NCBI GenBank assembly: GCA_000320605.2
Contig: KB445800.1
Location: 1,363,286 to 1,427,285 of the forward strand
Direction: 5' to 3'
DNA length: 64,000 nt
Source: Gelatoporia subvermispora B
Taxonomy: Eukaryota > Basidiomycota > Agaricomycetes > Polyporales > Gelatoporiaceae
A program made the translations under genes and the position numbers. The notes below the pieces were generated by a model. The model worked only from the letters and a program-made list of their open reading frames with translations. It was not told the origin of the DNA and searched no databases. Shown here piece by piece: positions 38,035 through 50,100 of this stretch. Every line of letters starts with the position of its first letter. The first letter of the stretch is position 1.

Positions 38035-40100
38035 ATGATCGCCACCATGTCTGCGACTGCAGGCATCTCACAGGTCGCTCTGGGAGGCTCAGTGCCCCCA
38101 CTCACTGCTCATGCTATCTCTGTATCTCTGCCGACATGGAATGACAACGTTGGGTATGAGAAGGGCGAGAAGAGGGTCGTGGATGCGATGGTCACTGGCT
38201 ACCCGCGTTTCTTCATCCATCGCAGTATTCAAAAGGTGCGTCGCAAGTATCATGACTGCACGCCGCATGCGCTTACAGAGAGTAGCTAGCTCGTATCTGC
38301 GAGCAGAAGTTTGGCGCGAACGGTGAACGATGCCTGCTGTGTCCGACTCGCAAAGTTGCAGAGGCGTGCCGCTCCTACATGATCGATAGATCTGCGAAGG
38401 CTGGCTCACAGGTCACTGTGCGCCTCGTTCAATTCTTCATAAGCCCCGAGGGCGAGAAAGATTGCACCAACCGTAGCATCGAACTCCATATTGCCCTGTT
38501 CCCGGGCGAGTCCTTCCCGTTTGCCAAAGAATTTTGGCAGCACACAGGTTTGTGCATCTCGAGCCGTCGTGCTGAGCGCTGCTTGTCTATGTTGCCGGAG
38601 GAGAGTCCCGTCTCGGGATCTCCGACGTCCCCATCTCTCGCTCGCCCGCCCACCAAGCCTGGAAATAGACACTACTCTAACAAGAGTCTCAGCTGGACTC
38701 CCTCGACATCACCTCCATTGTCACAGCCGCCAGGCTCCACTTCCAGATCCCCCGCAGCGCCTGGAGAGAACCTCAGTTTCGATCAGACCACTTACGTCGA
38801 GGAACGCTACGGTCGCAACTTACCCCTCGAGTCCGCTGCGTTCACAAAACGTGCACTCCGCCGCCGCATAGCAGGTGTGCTCGTCCGAGACACCCCTAGT
38901 GAGTGGTCTACTGCAGGAGCGCAAGAGGCAGAAGTTGGTCCAAGCACGAGAGGCGTGGAAAGTGTCACAGAAGACGATGTCTTCCTCTACCCGACCGGTA
39001 TGTCGGCGATCTGGAGTGCTCATCAGCTGGCCCTTGGTACACGTCCAACTGCAAAGAGTATCTGCTTTGGGTAAGGCTGAATGCCACTCAGCTCGGAGAC
39101 TACACTGAGCATCCTCCTTGATAGATTCCCATATACTGATACTCTCAAGATTCTAGAGAAGTGGGGACCTGGCTGTCACTTCTTGGGCTATGGCCTCGAT
39201 TCGGACATAGACGAACTGGAGGAGATCCTCAGGCGAGAATCTGCAGATACGACTCATCCGCCTGCATTGGCGCTCTTCACTGAGTTCCCTTCCAACCCGT
39301 TGCTGCGCTCGGCGGATCTGCCACGTCTCCGCGCCCTGGCAGACAAATATGACTTCCTCATCGTCGTTGACGAGACGATTGGCAACTTTGTCAACGTCGA
39401 AGTGCTGCCGTACGCAGACGTTGTTGTCAGCAGCCTGAGCAAAATCTTCAGCGGCGACGCCAATGCTATGGGTGGCAGGTAAACAATACCCCTCTCTTAC
39501 TGAACGCTCTCGCTGACAGGCCTCCATAGCCTGGTGCTCAACCCACAAGGCCGCCACTACGCAGCGCTCAAAGCTCACATGGCGCAGACGTACGAAGACG
39601 TGTACTTTGACGAGGACGCGATCTACATGGAACGCAACTCGCGCGATTTCCAGCAGCGCATCGAGGTCGTCGACGGCAATACGCTAGCCGTCTGCACCCT
39701 CCTGCGCGAGCGCTCCATCGTCGGGGGCTCCACCGACGCGCACACCGTCGTCAAGGACGTGTTCTACCCACGGTGGCAGACCGCCGAGCATTACGAGAAG
39801 TGCCGCCGGCCGGACGGGGGCTATGGCGGACTATTCTCGATCACGTTCACGACCACCGCAGCGTCTCGCGCGTTCTTCGACGCACTCCGCTGCCACAAGG
39901 GCCCGAGCCTCGGGACGAACTTTACGCTGGCGTGCCCGTACACGATTCTGGCGCACTTCCTGGAGCTGGACTGGGCGGCGCAGTATGGCGTCGAGGAGGG
40001 CCTTGTACGTGTCAGCGTCGGCATGGAGGAGAGACAAGAACTGTTGAAGATCTTCGAGGATGCGCTGCTCGCGGCAGAGGCGACAGTGGAAAGCCAGTGA
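38035..40100 (+). CDS. Cystathionine gamma-synthase type PLP enzyme
   Basis: Exons 38035..38235, 38286..39070, 39125..39478, 39530..40100, 636 residues. The N-terminal part ([32 protein letters not shown]) and the long insert match fungal STR2-like cystathionine gamma-synthases, which are longer than the bacterial enzymes. The PLP fold follows: [47 protein letters not shown] (the PLP-stacking Asp), and the Schiff-base lysine in [12 protein letters not shown]. The C-terminal domain includes [10 protein letters not shown] and VRVSVGMEE. It makes cystathionine from cysteine and an activated homoserine in transsulfuration toward methionine. A Ser/Pro-rich insert around residues 180-230 is low complexity. 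An ATG at 38047 is an alternative start. Confidence 0.85.
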
Positions 40101-40523
40101 GATGGTGCTTGATACAATCACGTGGGACGTTAGATTTACAATGTTGTATGGAATGGTTTGGATTTAGCGCGATGCAGAGCTGAGGAAGGATGCTGGATTT
40201 TCCCAGTGTGCGTATCGTACGGATGCTGCGCCGACCTGACTGTGGCAATAAACAGGGAGTACCGGCTTTGGCGGATGCTGGCAGAGCTTTTGACCATACG
40301 TCGCCATCTTACAGAATGCTTCTGCCCGTGGGTGGCTACTGGTGCGGGTCGTGATGATGGTAAGATCGCTGGTTTTGATTGAATGGAGGGTGCCTCCAAT
40401 TGCATTTGAAACAGCCCGCTCTGGTGCAGTAATGTAGTCGTTATATTGCTGGCTGGGCCTGTAGACTTTCGCGGTCAGAATGAGGTGGGGCCTTGAAGTG
40501 CCGACCAGGCTTACTGAAATGCC
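40101..40523. other. Convergent intergenic region
   Basis: Between the 3' ends of the PLP enzyme gene (+) and RRP46 (-). No gene seen. Confidence 0.45.
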
Positions 40524-41447
40524 CTATATTTCCATTTTGTCATCATCAACATCATCCTCCGCATCTTGCTTGGTATCGTCCTTCTTCGGCAATGCTTTTG
40601 AATGGCGAGATACAAACACCTGCGACGGCCCTTCCATGTGACCAACGCTCTCCTTTAGAGCAGACCAGACCTCTCTTGCTCCCTGCTCCGCCAATGCTTG
40701 CGCTTGCCGAAGTTCAGACTCGTCGTACACAGAAGAGGATGTGTAGTTTGTCCACAGCAAGGAGCAAGGGGGCACATCGTTCGATGCCGCAGCAGCCGAA
40801 GCCAGCGCAGAAGAAAACAAGAATGCAAAGCAGCCGCCACCGACAAGATGAGGAAGTTCCTGCTCCGAAGGGTCAACGATGAGCGTCGTAGTAGATTCCG
40901 TAGGTAGTCGGCCGACAGCGACCGCGCATACAGCGCCCTTCATGGGCACCGAGCTCGCGTTGATGAACGCCGCGCTGGTGGCATTGACAAGACTGGCAAT
41001 GAGGCTGACGTTCCAGCCCTTCCCAACGCTTCCAAGTCCATTTCCACTCTCAGTTCCACAGAGAGCCTGTCCAACAACCTGGATTAAGGTCCGTGGGTGA
41101 TGCGAGAGAAAGAGAGCCGGAGAGAAGATAGACTTGAGGTTTGCGGAGAGTGCTTTTGAGTCAGTTCCCGCTATCCCTGCTAATGGGCGCACAGATATAT
41201 CTAGTGTCGCCTGCGATGGTTGTTCTAGGTTCGGGCGGATCTCTATGGGTCCCGAGATGGATGTCAGTGACTGTGTCTGGCCTAGTGTATTCTCCTCGTT
41301 AGTGTACGTTCAGCAGCGGGACTCGCGAACTGGCGTACCAAAGCCAAATCTTGCAGATCCGTCCACGGCATCTAGACCTTCGTATACAAGTGCAATGGGC
41401 CTCAGCTGATTTTCGGCCCGTCCATCTGACCGACTCGAGGTCGGCAT
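40524..41447 (-). CDS. RRP46: Exosome core subunit RRP46 (RNase PH-like)
   Basis: Two exons, complement(40524..41281, 41339..41447), 288 residues from ATG 41445-41447. It starts MPTSSRSDGRAENQLRPI, the usual R-DGR-N-LRP opening of RNase PH family subunits, then ARFGFG. LDISVRPLAGIAGTDSKALS, HPRTLIQVVGQAL, LIASLVNATSAAFINASSVPM and DPSEQELPHL follow. The order matches exosome complex component RRP46 (EXOSC5), a structural member of the six-subunit ring that threads RNA to the catalytic subunits in nucleus and cytoplasm. Its C-terminus is an acidic tail (KQDAEDDVDDDKMEI). The phosphate-binding catalytic residues of bacterial RNase PH are not evident, as expected for a eukaryotic ring subunit. 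Confidence 0.88.
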
Positions 41448-41552
41448 CGTAATGGTTCAGTGCACTGCGCGCGGACCGGCGCGCGTCGATGCGACCTGAA
41501 TCGTGGGAATGTATATGTATCTTCGAATGGACCGCTCAGCCAGGCCGGCTCG

Positions 41553-41621
41553 TGCAAGACGGCGCAGGGGTAGCGGGCGGGTTAATTCGCGGAGCCCCGC
41601 GCACCCCTGCACCGTCTTGCA
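41553..41621. repeat. tRNA-Met-like inverted repeat
   Basis: Arms 41553-41571 and 41603-41621 are reverse complements with one mismatch in 19, around a GC-rich loop that itself contains GCGGG and CCCGC. Both arms resemble the 5' half of the tRNA-Met lying 110 bp downstream (GCAGGGGTAGCG on the plus strand, GCAGGGGTGCGCGGGGCTC on the minus strand). It has no proper acceptor or T arm, so it is not a working tRNA. Confidence 0.7.
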
Positions 41622-41733
41622 TCTCCCTATCTTGCACATTCTCTACAGCCCAGGGTACTGGAGTGATGCTCGTAGAATGGTCGAGGGAAGATGTTGACGA
41701 CCCCATAGGTAATAAATACAACTTCTTAAATAT

Positions 41734-41805
41734 AGCAACATGGCGCAGGGGTAGCGCGCGGGGCTCATAACCCCGAGGTCACTGGATCGAAACCAGTTGT
41801 TGCTA
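41734..41805 (+). tRNA. tRNA-Met (CAU), elongator-like, no intron
   Basis: A complete cloverleaf can be drawn. The acceptor stem pairs AGCAACA (41734-41740) with TGTTGCT (41798-41804). The D-arm is GCGC-AGGGGTA-GCGC. The anticodon stem GGGG/CCCC holds a 7-base loop CTCATAA with anticodon CAT. The T-arm is ACTGG/CCAGT with loop ATCGAAA. A discriminator A follows. The internal B box GGATCGAAACC is present. A T-run follows within 15 bp as a pol III stop. Confidence 0.93.
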
Positions 41806-43910
41806 TTAATTTTTCATCTTTACCCACCCCAACGGCACCCCAGTTGTCTGACTGTAGCGGAGAGTTCGTTTTGCGGAGCGGTGATGAGGCGAAGCTGACA
41901 TGTTTCGGGCACTATGGGTAGCAACAAGAGGCTACTGGACTTGAGCTTGTACGGCACAACGGTTGGTTACATATGTGTTGCCAAAGTCTTGACTAGAGAA
42001 GCGCCGCAAGACGGCAATAACCTTGCTCGCTCTCAAAGTGATCAATCCATGCATCGGATGGGACAGATGCTCTCGTAGGATGTGTCTTCCACGAAGCCTT
42101 TGACATTAATTATCCTAGAAGAGCAAATATACATTACGGATATGGTCTGACGGAGATTTTGGAACCAATTTCATCATGGAGAAATGGAGGAGAACAACAT
42201 TACAATGCTGCAATCACTTGTGCTCGGTCACAAAGATGTGAACGTCAACTTCATGGAATGAAGCGTGTCTGACAACATCATGGTGTTTGGTTTGTGAACC
42301 CTGAAATGCGGCATCAATCCGGAGATGGTATCGGACTTCTTGAGAGGGGTAATTTATGTGCGAGCGAAGGGTAGGATCAATGAACGTTCTCTCACGCTGT
42401 GCCCGTGTATTTGTTGGTACACGCAGGCGCGCCTGAAAGCGCTACAGAGTAAAGCGGCGAGAGCAAATGTATTTCATAATGATGTCCTGTATAAATAGTA
42501 ATTCCAGCGAGAATCGCGCAAATGGGCGTAGAGGATCGCTTGGACCGTGACTACGATAATCGAATGACGGGATTCACGGGAAGTGGGCGATTACCAAACT
42601 TGGACATGCACGTGATGCCGTGGGAATCGGTGACCGGAAAACCGGTGACAATTGTCAGTCTGAGAGACCTTGCAAGCAAGGTGACCCAACAGACAGCCAG
42701 ATCAAGTACAAATTAGGAGTCGAAATCGTAGTCGAAAAGGGAACGAGTGAGTTGGACTTTTGGAAAGCGTTGGAAACACGATCGAAATGCCTGTGCTCCG
42801 TTACTCGTGTACTTGGATGTCTCGCAGGGCACAGCACTAACCCGTCGGTCATATTGCATTTCCTCGTGTTTCGGAATTGGCATAAACTGGATGATTTGCA
42901 CCTCAATGACAACGTACTGGAGGAGCCTAGTTTGTTCCCATTCGACCGAAGGTATCTAGTACGGGGACTACGATGTGTGTGGCTTGTCTGAGGAACGACT
43001 GCACTGTGCACTGTGGTAATCTTCAGTCGATCATGCTTTTTGACGGGTCTAGCCATATAGCCGAGAGGATTGTGATCTGCTGTTTCGCGGAAAAGGCTCA
43101 CAGAAGGGCCCACTCAAGCATGTATCTGTCGAGCTAATTCTTATGTTTTCATGAGAATGACACGAAAAGGGAATCGTCGGCCCGATGTTCGGGTACAACG
43201 GTCTATTGTTCTCATTGGCCCAGACTGCTCAAAAGCGCACTCAAAAGGACGTCCGCCATTACTCCCTCCTCCGTACATATCCTTGTGCATCACTGAAAAG
43301 CGTTGCAGCTACGACCTTATAGTGCGGCTAAACGTCCAGCAGAAGCACCATATTGGCTGCGCCCGTGAATGCGTGCTGATTGGCGTCTACCAATGTGTAT
43401 CGCGGATACCCTCCTGACATTCTTGGATGCCTCATGTATGATTGCTACATTCAACAGATGTCTACTATCGACGTATCCAAATTGGTGCATCTTGTCTGTT
43501 AGGGCCGTCTAGCTGCGATTTCAGGTTGCATCCGTCACACGATATTCCAATTTCGAATCGTGAGTGGGCCGATCGCTCGAGAGAACATATCTTACAACGA
43601 CTTCGTTTGCGGTTGAAGTTCCACGACATCTCCGTTCTTCTGAGCACGCTCATCGCAAGAAATACTCGACAACCCAAAATTCTCTGGCGGGATCTCCGGC
43701 GGGCGTGGCACCCATATTCGCCCACATACGAATTCCGCAGCAACCGGGCACGCTGGCCTCGTTTCAGCCTCGCGGCAAGTGTTCTGTCAGCTGCCGCGTG
43801 GTATCAGCATGATGGCCGCCTGGCCCTTATATCTCTCCGACGATAAATTCAGTGGCTCGTGTGTCTAACTCTCTTCAACCACCCGACCCCGACCCCGCTC
43901 CCTATCCCGA
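41806..43910. other. Gene-poor stretch, no gene seen
   Basis: Frames here (for example 42655-43113 on the minus strand and 43442-43846 on the plus strand) have no conserved motifs and no consistent splice structure. Confidence 0.4.
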
Positions 43911-45130
43911 TGTCTCGATACGCGCGATGCTTTATGTTTTTTCGAAGATGCTTCATGCAACATGACTATGACCTGGTAAGATGAAGTTACTTGCAGTCAA
44001 GAACTTGGGCTTATATCATCGTCAGGACGACTACGTCCGATTACGGTACATGTCCTTCCGGCAACGTGATCGAGCATTCTTCATTCACATCCGTCAGCTG
44101 TTTCGTGAACCTATTCTAGCTGACACTCCTCAGTTGAGGTACGGGTGCAACCTGCTGTGATTCCCCTCACGAGCTCAAGAGACTGATGAGGCCCGCGGGA
44201 ACTTCCGTCTAGCCCCTATACGTCAAGGTGGCCTTGACTACGCCTCTTAAGCACCCCTTGCCCTCGACAATCAAGCCATCCCTCGAGGCCTCTCATTAAA
44301 TCTGCCGACCTCTGAACGCTTACCATGGATACTCAACTGGTAGGCGAAATAGGCTTTCCATCACCTTCTAGCACATGCTCTGATGGCTCACAGATTTAGC
44401 ACCCACAATCACCCACATCGCCTTCAGCTTTCTCGCTTCCCCGGTGACTCTTTGCTCACTCAGCAAAGCGCGTTCCTGGATCGTAGGACATTCGGACATG
44501 CAGCGGGCGCCGACGGTCGTCTATACTATGGCACTCGAAGACTTCATTCAGGTACACTTTCTATGTAGGACGCGAGACGTTGGGGGCGCTCTCAGGTCGG
44601 TCGTCTTCCTCAACCGAACGGCCATCACTTGTAATCAGTCTTCCATCTTCTGGTTTCCAGGGATACTGAGGTTTTCTTCTGGTACGCGCTCAAGAACATA
44701 TCGGGCCGCGAAGTACAATCGAAGCCCTTCCCCCATCTCAGCGGAGGCACACCGAGTATAGCAATCTGACACTCTAGCAACGCAGGATGCTTCGTATGTC
44801 CGGATGTACGCCTTCGATATGCCTTGCACCCCTTCCTTCGCAGGCACAGCGATGAGACCATCGAAGCCGAGACAAAGTCAAAAGTTTCGCTTACTACCCT
44901 GCTGACATCCAGGACCATCCGACGTTATTCGCTGCACTCTGGCGTATCCACCTCTCACGAGGGCTGATGCGCGGAGCGCATCTATTCCTGTGATGAGCGC
45001 GGATATTCGTACGTACATACATCCGCCCGGTAGGACGCTGGTACAAAGGCTTGACTTCGTCATGATGTGCATGCGACGTCTAGGATATATCTCACGAGTT
45101 TCGCCGACCAAGCCGTCTTCTGTCCGCTGA
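43911..45130 (+). other. Possible uncharacterised small spliced gene(s)
   Basis: Several protein-like exons with good splice sites are present, but I recognise no family. ATG 43911 encodes MSRYARCFMFFRRCF...DYDL, then a GTAAGA...TCAG intron, then DDYVRLRYMSFRQRDRAFF up to RQLFREPIL. Another ATG near 44323 (MDTQL) can be spliced to SRFPGDSLLTQQSAFLDRR, ending at GTACAC. Around 44660 a TTTCCAG acceptor opens DTEVFFWYALKNISGREVQ...FPHLSGG, followed near 44788 by DASYVRMYAFDMPCT. Whether these belong to one or two genes, or to relics, cannot be settled by eye. Confidence 0.25.
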
Positions 45131-45658
45131 GAAGTACACCGTGAGGTGCGTTCTCGTTATATCCCACTTCTCGTGACAGAAGCCCTGACCTTGTATTTCG
45201 ACTGTTCTGTGCCTGCCAGGACTGATTTAATCAATTCATAGGCGCACTCTCACCGGTGTCAGCGTGCCTTCCCCTGCGCCTGTGAGGAGTAAATTCAATC
45301 GATTAGACGCCGAACGCCCAAAGTCATGTGGAGAACCTTCGGGGCCCAAACCTTAACGCGGGCGACAGGTATCAGAAAGTCTAGATGATCGATAATTCAA
45401 GGTACGCTGAAGTATTTACAAAATAAACATCCGCGACGCAAAATAACCTATAGGTACCTGCTGCACAACAATCCTGCCAGAATACAACAGATGTCAGCCT
45501 TTGCGCACAGAACATTCGGCGATATGGATACAGTGAGTGCGCCGTCGGAACGATGATACAAGTGTACAGAGGGTCCACGCCTGTCGCGAAGACTGCGCTG
45601 CACTCGCCGCAACAAGCGACGTATGCAATAGATATTAGCGATGGTAAATCCCAGCGCT
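45131..45658. other. Intergenic, no gene seen
   Basis: 3' side of the HMG-box gene; no conserved frame seen. Confidence 0.4.
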
Positions 45659-47183
45659 CTACATGCCGTAGGTGGGAACGAATCCCATCATGCTTGAAAA
45701 TTCGCCATCGGCATGATTCATCGCCGGTGCCCCGTAGAAGGATTCTTGTTGACCCTTGGACGTCGGAAAATCGACTTCGTACGGTGCCATGCTCGGATAC
45801 GAGAACTGATACGAGGCCGACGATTCCTCCGAGTAAGAGCCTGCCATCGAGTAACCCATCGGCATCATTGACGCAACATCGGACATATCGAGCAACGGCG
45901 GAATGCTACTGAAATCCATCTGTGCAAAAGACTCGTCAGGGACACTGAGATCAGGGTAAGAGTGGGGGCTGCTAGGAGCGCTGGACAGCGGTGGCGTTGG
46001 TACCGCCCACTCATCCAGGAAGGTTGTATCGATCGTGAGTGATGAGGAGGTGTATGTCTCGTGGACGGGCTTCTGGATGGTCGACGAGAAGATATTGTCG
46101 GTCTGCTGACTAGCAGCGAAGGGATCGCAGGACTCCATTGGCATGGCTGCCGATGGTGAGAAAGTGAATGTGTCGAAGTCCTGCGACGCTCGGTCAGTAC
46201 GCATCATGAGTTACAACTCGACAACTCACAAATGAAGGATCGGATTCAGTGAGCGAATACGTGGATGACTGTGATTGTGACTCGTACGAGGGTGACGAGG
46301 GGGAGTAGTCGACATCGAAGTGCAGTGGTGATGGCGATGGGTAGCCACTGCTAGGGGTCGAAGGCATTTGCAGAGTCTCCGGACGAGAGCTCGATGCGCG
46401 AGCTTTCAGAGGCTCAGCGGCGGGGGTCTCGGCATCGGCGACCGGGGCGGACGACGAACGGCGGAAGGAGCGAGCGGTGATCGGCGTCTCGAACCGTGTG
46501 ACAATTTCCGGAACATGGTGGCGGTCAAATTCCTGGATCGCAGCGTCGAGCGCAGCACCCTTCTTGCCTTTGACTAGGAGCTCTGCAATTTTCGCGCATC
46601 GCTTCATGTCTTTCGGGCTGACCTCCCTGACCTTGCGTTTCTCTCCAATAACCTTCGCCTTCGGATGTAAAGGCCGGAAGGAATACTCCGGGAACTTGCG
46701 CTTGTGCTCGTCGAGCGCAGCCTTAGCCTTTGCGTGCCAGATCTCGCGTTCTTCATGAGGAAGATTCTGCCAAGTCAGTCCGATGATCTTCGACAGCGTG
46801 CTGTGGTTCGTCTCGACCTCAGACGAGACGTGCTGATTCTTGATGAACGATGATCGGAAGAGTATGAACGCGTTCGGCGGACGCGGGATGTGATTCTCCG
46901 GCTTCTTCTTCGAGTGCGCCTGCCGCCGACTCGGAGAGGCGGTCGGGGGAATGGACGGGAAGAGGGAAGACTCGACGGTGGGGGTGACTGGGGAAGGGGG
47001 ATCGTTGAAGGTCCCGGGCGTCACGTTCGGCGCAAACGCGATGCTCTGTGGCTTTGACAAGTCTATCGGAGTGGACGGACGGAGGCCTTGAAGCTGATGT
47101 GAGCTCATGCTGTGTTCATATACAGACGCTGACATACCCTCCCCCGTGGTACGCTTCGAGCCACGAGTGCGTGCTGCAGGCAT
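45659..47183 (-). CDS. HMG-box transcription factor
   Basis: Two exons, complement(45659..46180, 46230..47183), 491 residues from ATG 47181-47183. The HMG box (about residues 97-170) contains HIPRPPNAFILFRSSFIKNQ, LSKIIGLTWQNLPHEEREIW and AKAALDEHKRKFPEYSFRP. This matches the MATA_HMG/SOX-like subclass that binds DNA in a sequence-specific way. A basic stretch (GEKRKVREVSPKDMKRC) follows. The rest is Ser/Pro/Tyr rich, with SGYPSPSP and SYESQSQSSTYS, and an acidic-aromatic C-terminus that could be an activation region. Fungal relatives act in mating, pheromone response or fruiting control. No mating-locus partner genes (pheromone receptor or homeodomain pair) lie nearby, so this is not evidence for a mating locus. 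The 49-bp intron 46181-46229 is needed to reach the second exon. Confidence 0.88.
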
Positions 47184-50100
47184 GTCGACGGGAACCTAAT
47201 GTAGTCGATGTGGTTGCGCAGCGGACGCGGAGGGAGGATGACTCGGACCCAGAATTGATAGGGGGATGGAAGGAAGGTGTCGCAAATGGTACCTCTGGGA
47301 GATTACATACATCTTATAGAGGGATCGCGGTATGATTCCGGACGCTGGTGTGAATTCGCGCAACGCCGATGCCCTGCAAGGACGTACGAGACTTACCGAA
47401 AGGGTCGAATTCCCAGAACTCTCGCTAATGGCCTCCGTCCCGGCTGATAGGAAGACGGCAACGGAAATAGTAACTGCGAGCCGAATCTGAGGATGAGTCC
47501 ATCTGGCTTGTAGCGCCCGCGCGATCCGGATTTGTGGCTTATCGCTGGAATTACGTGTTCATCAGGGTCTCCTCCCGCGCGCTGCTGGGGTGCCCCGATC
47601 CCCCGATTTTCTGGTGCCGACCCCTTGAGCGACGTACGACGTCGTCGTGCTGCATAAACTCAGTGTCGATGAGGAGCAGTGCGATTTTTCGGGATGGGAT
47701 AGAGGTTATGTCTGGATGTCTCGGCCGTACAGAAGTGCGCAGCCATGTGCACTTGTGTTCTAGGCGTCAAGCTGATATAGCATTTCTTGTACTTCCGGGT
47801 CCACTGATATTGCGACAGTCTCCCTCACGTACGCGTTCGGTTACTGACTGCCTACGGTAACTTCAAGCACCGTCGATCTGTGGGCTTGCTCTTGATCTGG
47901 TTTAATACGATCGACTGTAGGTGGAACATGGCACTCGGGCCTGCGGGTATGCGTTTAAGTCAGCTTGATGAGACGATGTTCGAGAAGTGGCTGAGCAGCT
48001 CAGACCAAATCAGACGTTCATAACGCCTGCCCTACAAGGTAGATAGCTAGCGTTCTCGTCGTCATGGCTATTAGCTTTCAGGTGTACTAATTTGTTTCGT
48101 AGAGTTTTGACGCCACTGTCCGATGCAAACCTTACTGTACGGAGTATTTCCCAGGGGATCAGCCAACCAGAAATATCCAGGACCGAACAAACACTCACCT
48201 CACCCAGTATCGCGTACGATCAGGTTGCGGCATTATTTTAAGGAAATCTATGCTGGCAGTAAATTGCGGCAGGGGCCGGATTCCGGTATCCTGATTTGAG
48301 GGTTGAGCCGTTGTGGCGTTTGTAATGACTCTCGGCAAGAGTTCCGGAGACGTATTTGTACTACATATCGTCCAGAGTGGTCGGCGATTGATTGGTTTTT
48401 AGGGCGATAACCTAATGGGAATGGAGCAAGGGCATACGAAAAAATAGCGGGACTACCCTCACGCGCAAGCTGACGCGTGAAGCGGAGGGACTCCGAAGAA
48501 ATTCGGCGAGAATCTAGGAGCCAGGGTCTCTTTTCTTAGCGCTCTTGTTCGAGGCTGAGTTAGTGTGACTCGCGAGGATGCCTACTTACGTCCGACGAGC
48601 ACGATGGGCAACGACCACGGGACCACTCGAATTACTGGAAACTCCCATTTGCTGAGCGGTCGCCGAGCTGATGCGCTTCGCGGCCCGACCCTTGCCCATA
48701 GCGGGTATATGATGAGAGATAAGATCGCGGAAGCCGCTCAGCAGCCACGGCGCAGTAATCGGCTCTCTGGATTTTCCCTGGGCACCTGTTCGCCAGCTTT
48801 CTGCTGGGGAAAATTGGTGGATATGTGAAGCGCGTATTGAACACGAGGCAGCAACTTCCGCGAAAACGTGGTTTGTGCACGTGCTATGGTGAAATTTCCG
48901 ATAAGCATGCCGGAGGTAGACGCCCACTTGAGAAGAAAATCCAGGCGAACCAGCCGTCGATGATCGTGGAAGGCATTGTACGATGCGAGCTTCGAGGTGC
49001 CCAGGGTTGTAATTTCCTGCAGAACGACACATGGATGGTTGGTGATGAAGGCTCATGTGGCGCAAGTCGCTCCGAACTTCGAGATTGGCGCAACAGCATG
49101 CACAGCGTGTTTTTGGACGAAGCCATCAGCGACAGGCGGGGACCGCTGTTGGCATGCGACACTCGCTCAATCCATGCCAGGTGATTAGACGTGACAAGTG
49201 TTCGCAGGGCTTCCGCTGAGGAGCTACCACGTGGGATTATTCGAATGACCCGGCCGAATGTGACACGCATTCCGATGGCTCGCATACGACGGAAAGTATA
49301 GTGAGCCAGACGGATACATTTGCTGAGATGTCTTCGCTGAACGTCGTAGAAAGGATAAACAATGGGTGGAATTGACGGCAGGCGTTTGTGAACGGAATAA
49401 CCTAGATGCGTGACCCGCGTGTCTGAACGCGCCTCTACGGGTTCCGGGCGGCACAGGGAGTCGGAGCCCGGGGCTTGACAACGGATGCCTTGTGATTGGA
49501 TTGGGTTTAGTTTTTCTCTGATGTAAGAACAGTGCATCAGCGGAGGGGGAGGCCATGTAATTCGTCATGAATCTCGACTATTACCACCGGACGGTCTCCT
49601 CGTCGTCCTAATGGATCAATTCCGCGATATGGTGTAGTCTCAAAGTTGTTCCTCGATAGTTATAAGGGACGGGGATAGTTCCTTGTATCTCACGTGAAGT
49701 GTTGAGATTCTAGAGTTGGCGCTTGCATCATGACAATCTGATATCGAGTTCTCTATGTACTTGCTCCACTAGCCGTATGTCTGGAGTGTCCGCGTCACGG
49801 AAATGGGTCCAGCTGATAACACCGCTGAGTCTGCAGCGACGCCTTGAGAGAATTTCCAGATAGACCGAGTTTCAGAGCGATGACAGTGCATGACTCCTTC
49901 CAACTCCCATCAACACACTTTGCCTGTGCACCTACAAAAGTCTCATCGTACTAGCGGGTAAATTCTGTACGCCGGCATACCATAGAAGTAAATGAACCCA
50001 TAGATACGCTGCTCGATCTAGTTTTGAGCCTCCTGCACAAGGGGGAAGCCAGCAGAGATAACGGATGTTGCCTGGTTTTCTCCGGAAGTAGCAACAGGTC

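Noticed and set aside
45659..47183. HMG-box gene as part of a mating-type locus
   Set aside because: In basidiomycetes mating loci hold homeodomain or pheromone/receptor genes, none of which are nearby. HMG factors of this type are scattered in the genome.
48460..48478. Short inverted repeat TCACGCG/CGCGTGA
   Set aside because: Seven-base arms are expected by chance in a window of this size.
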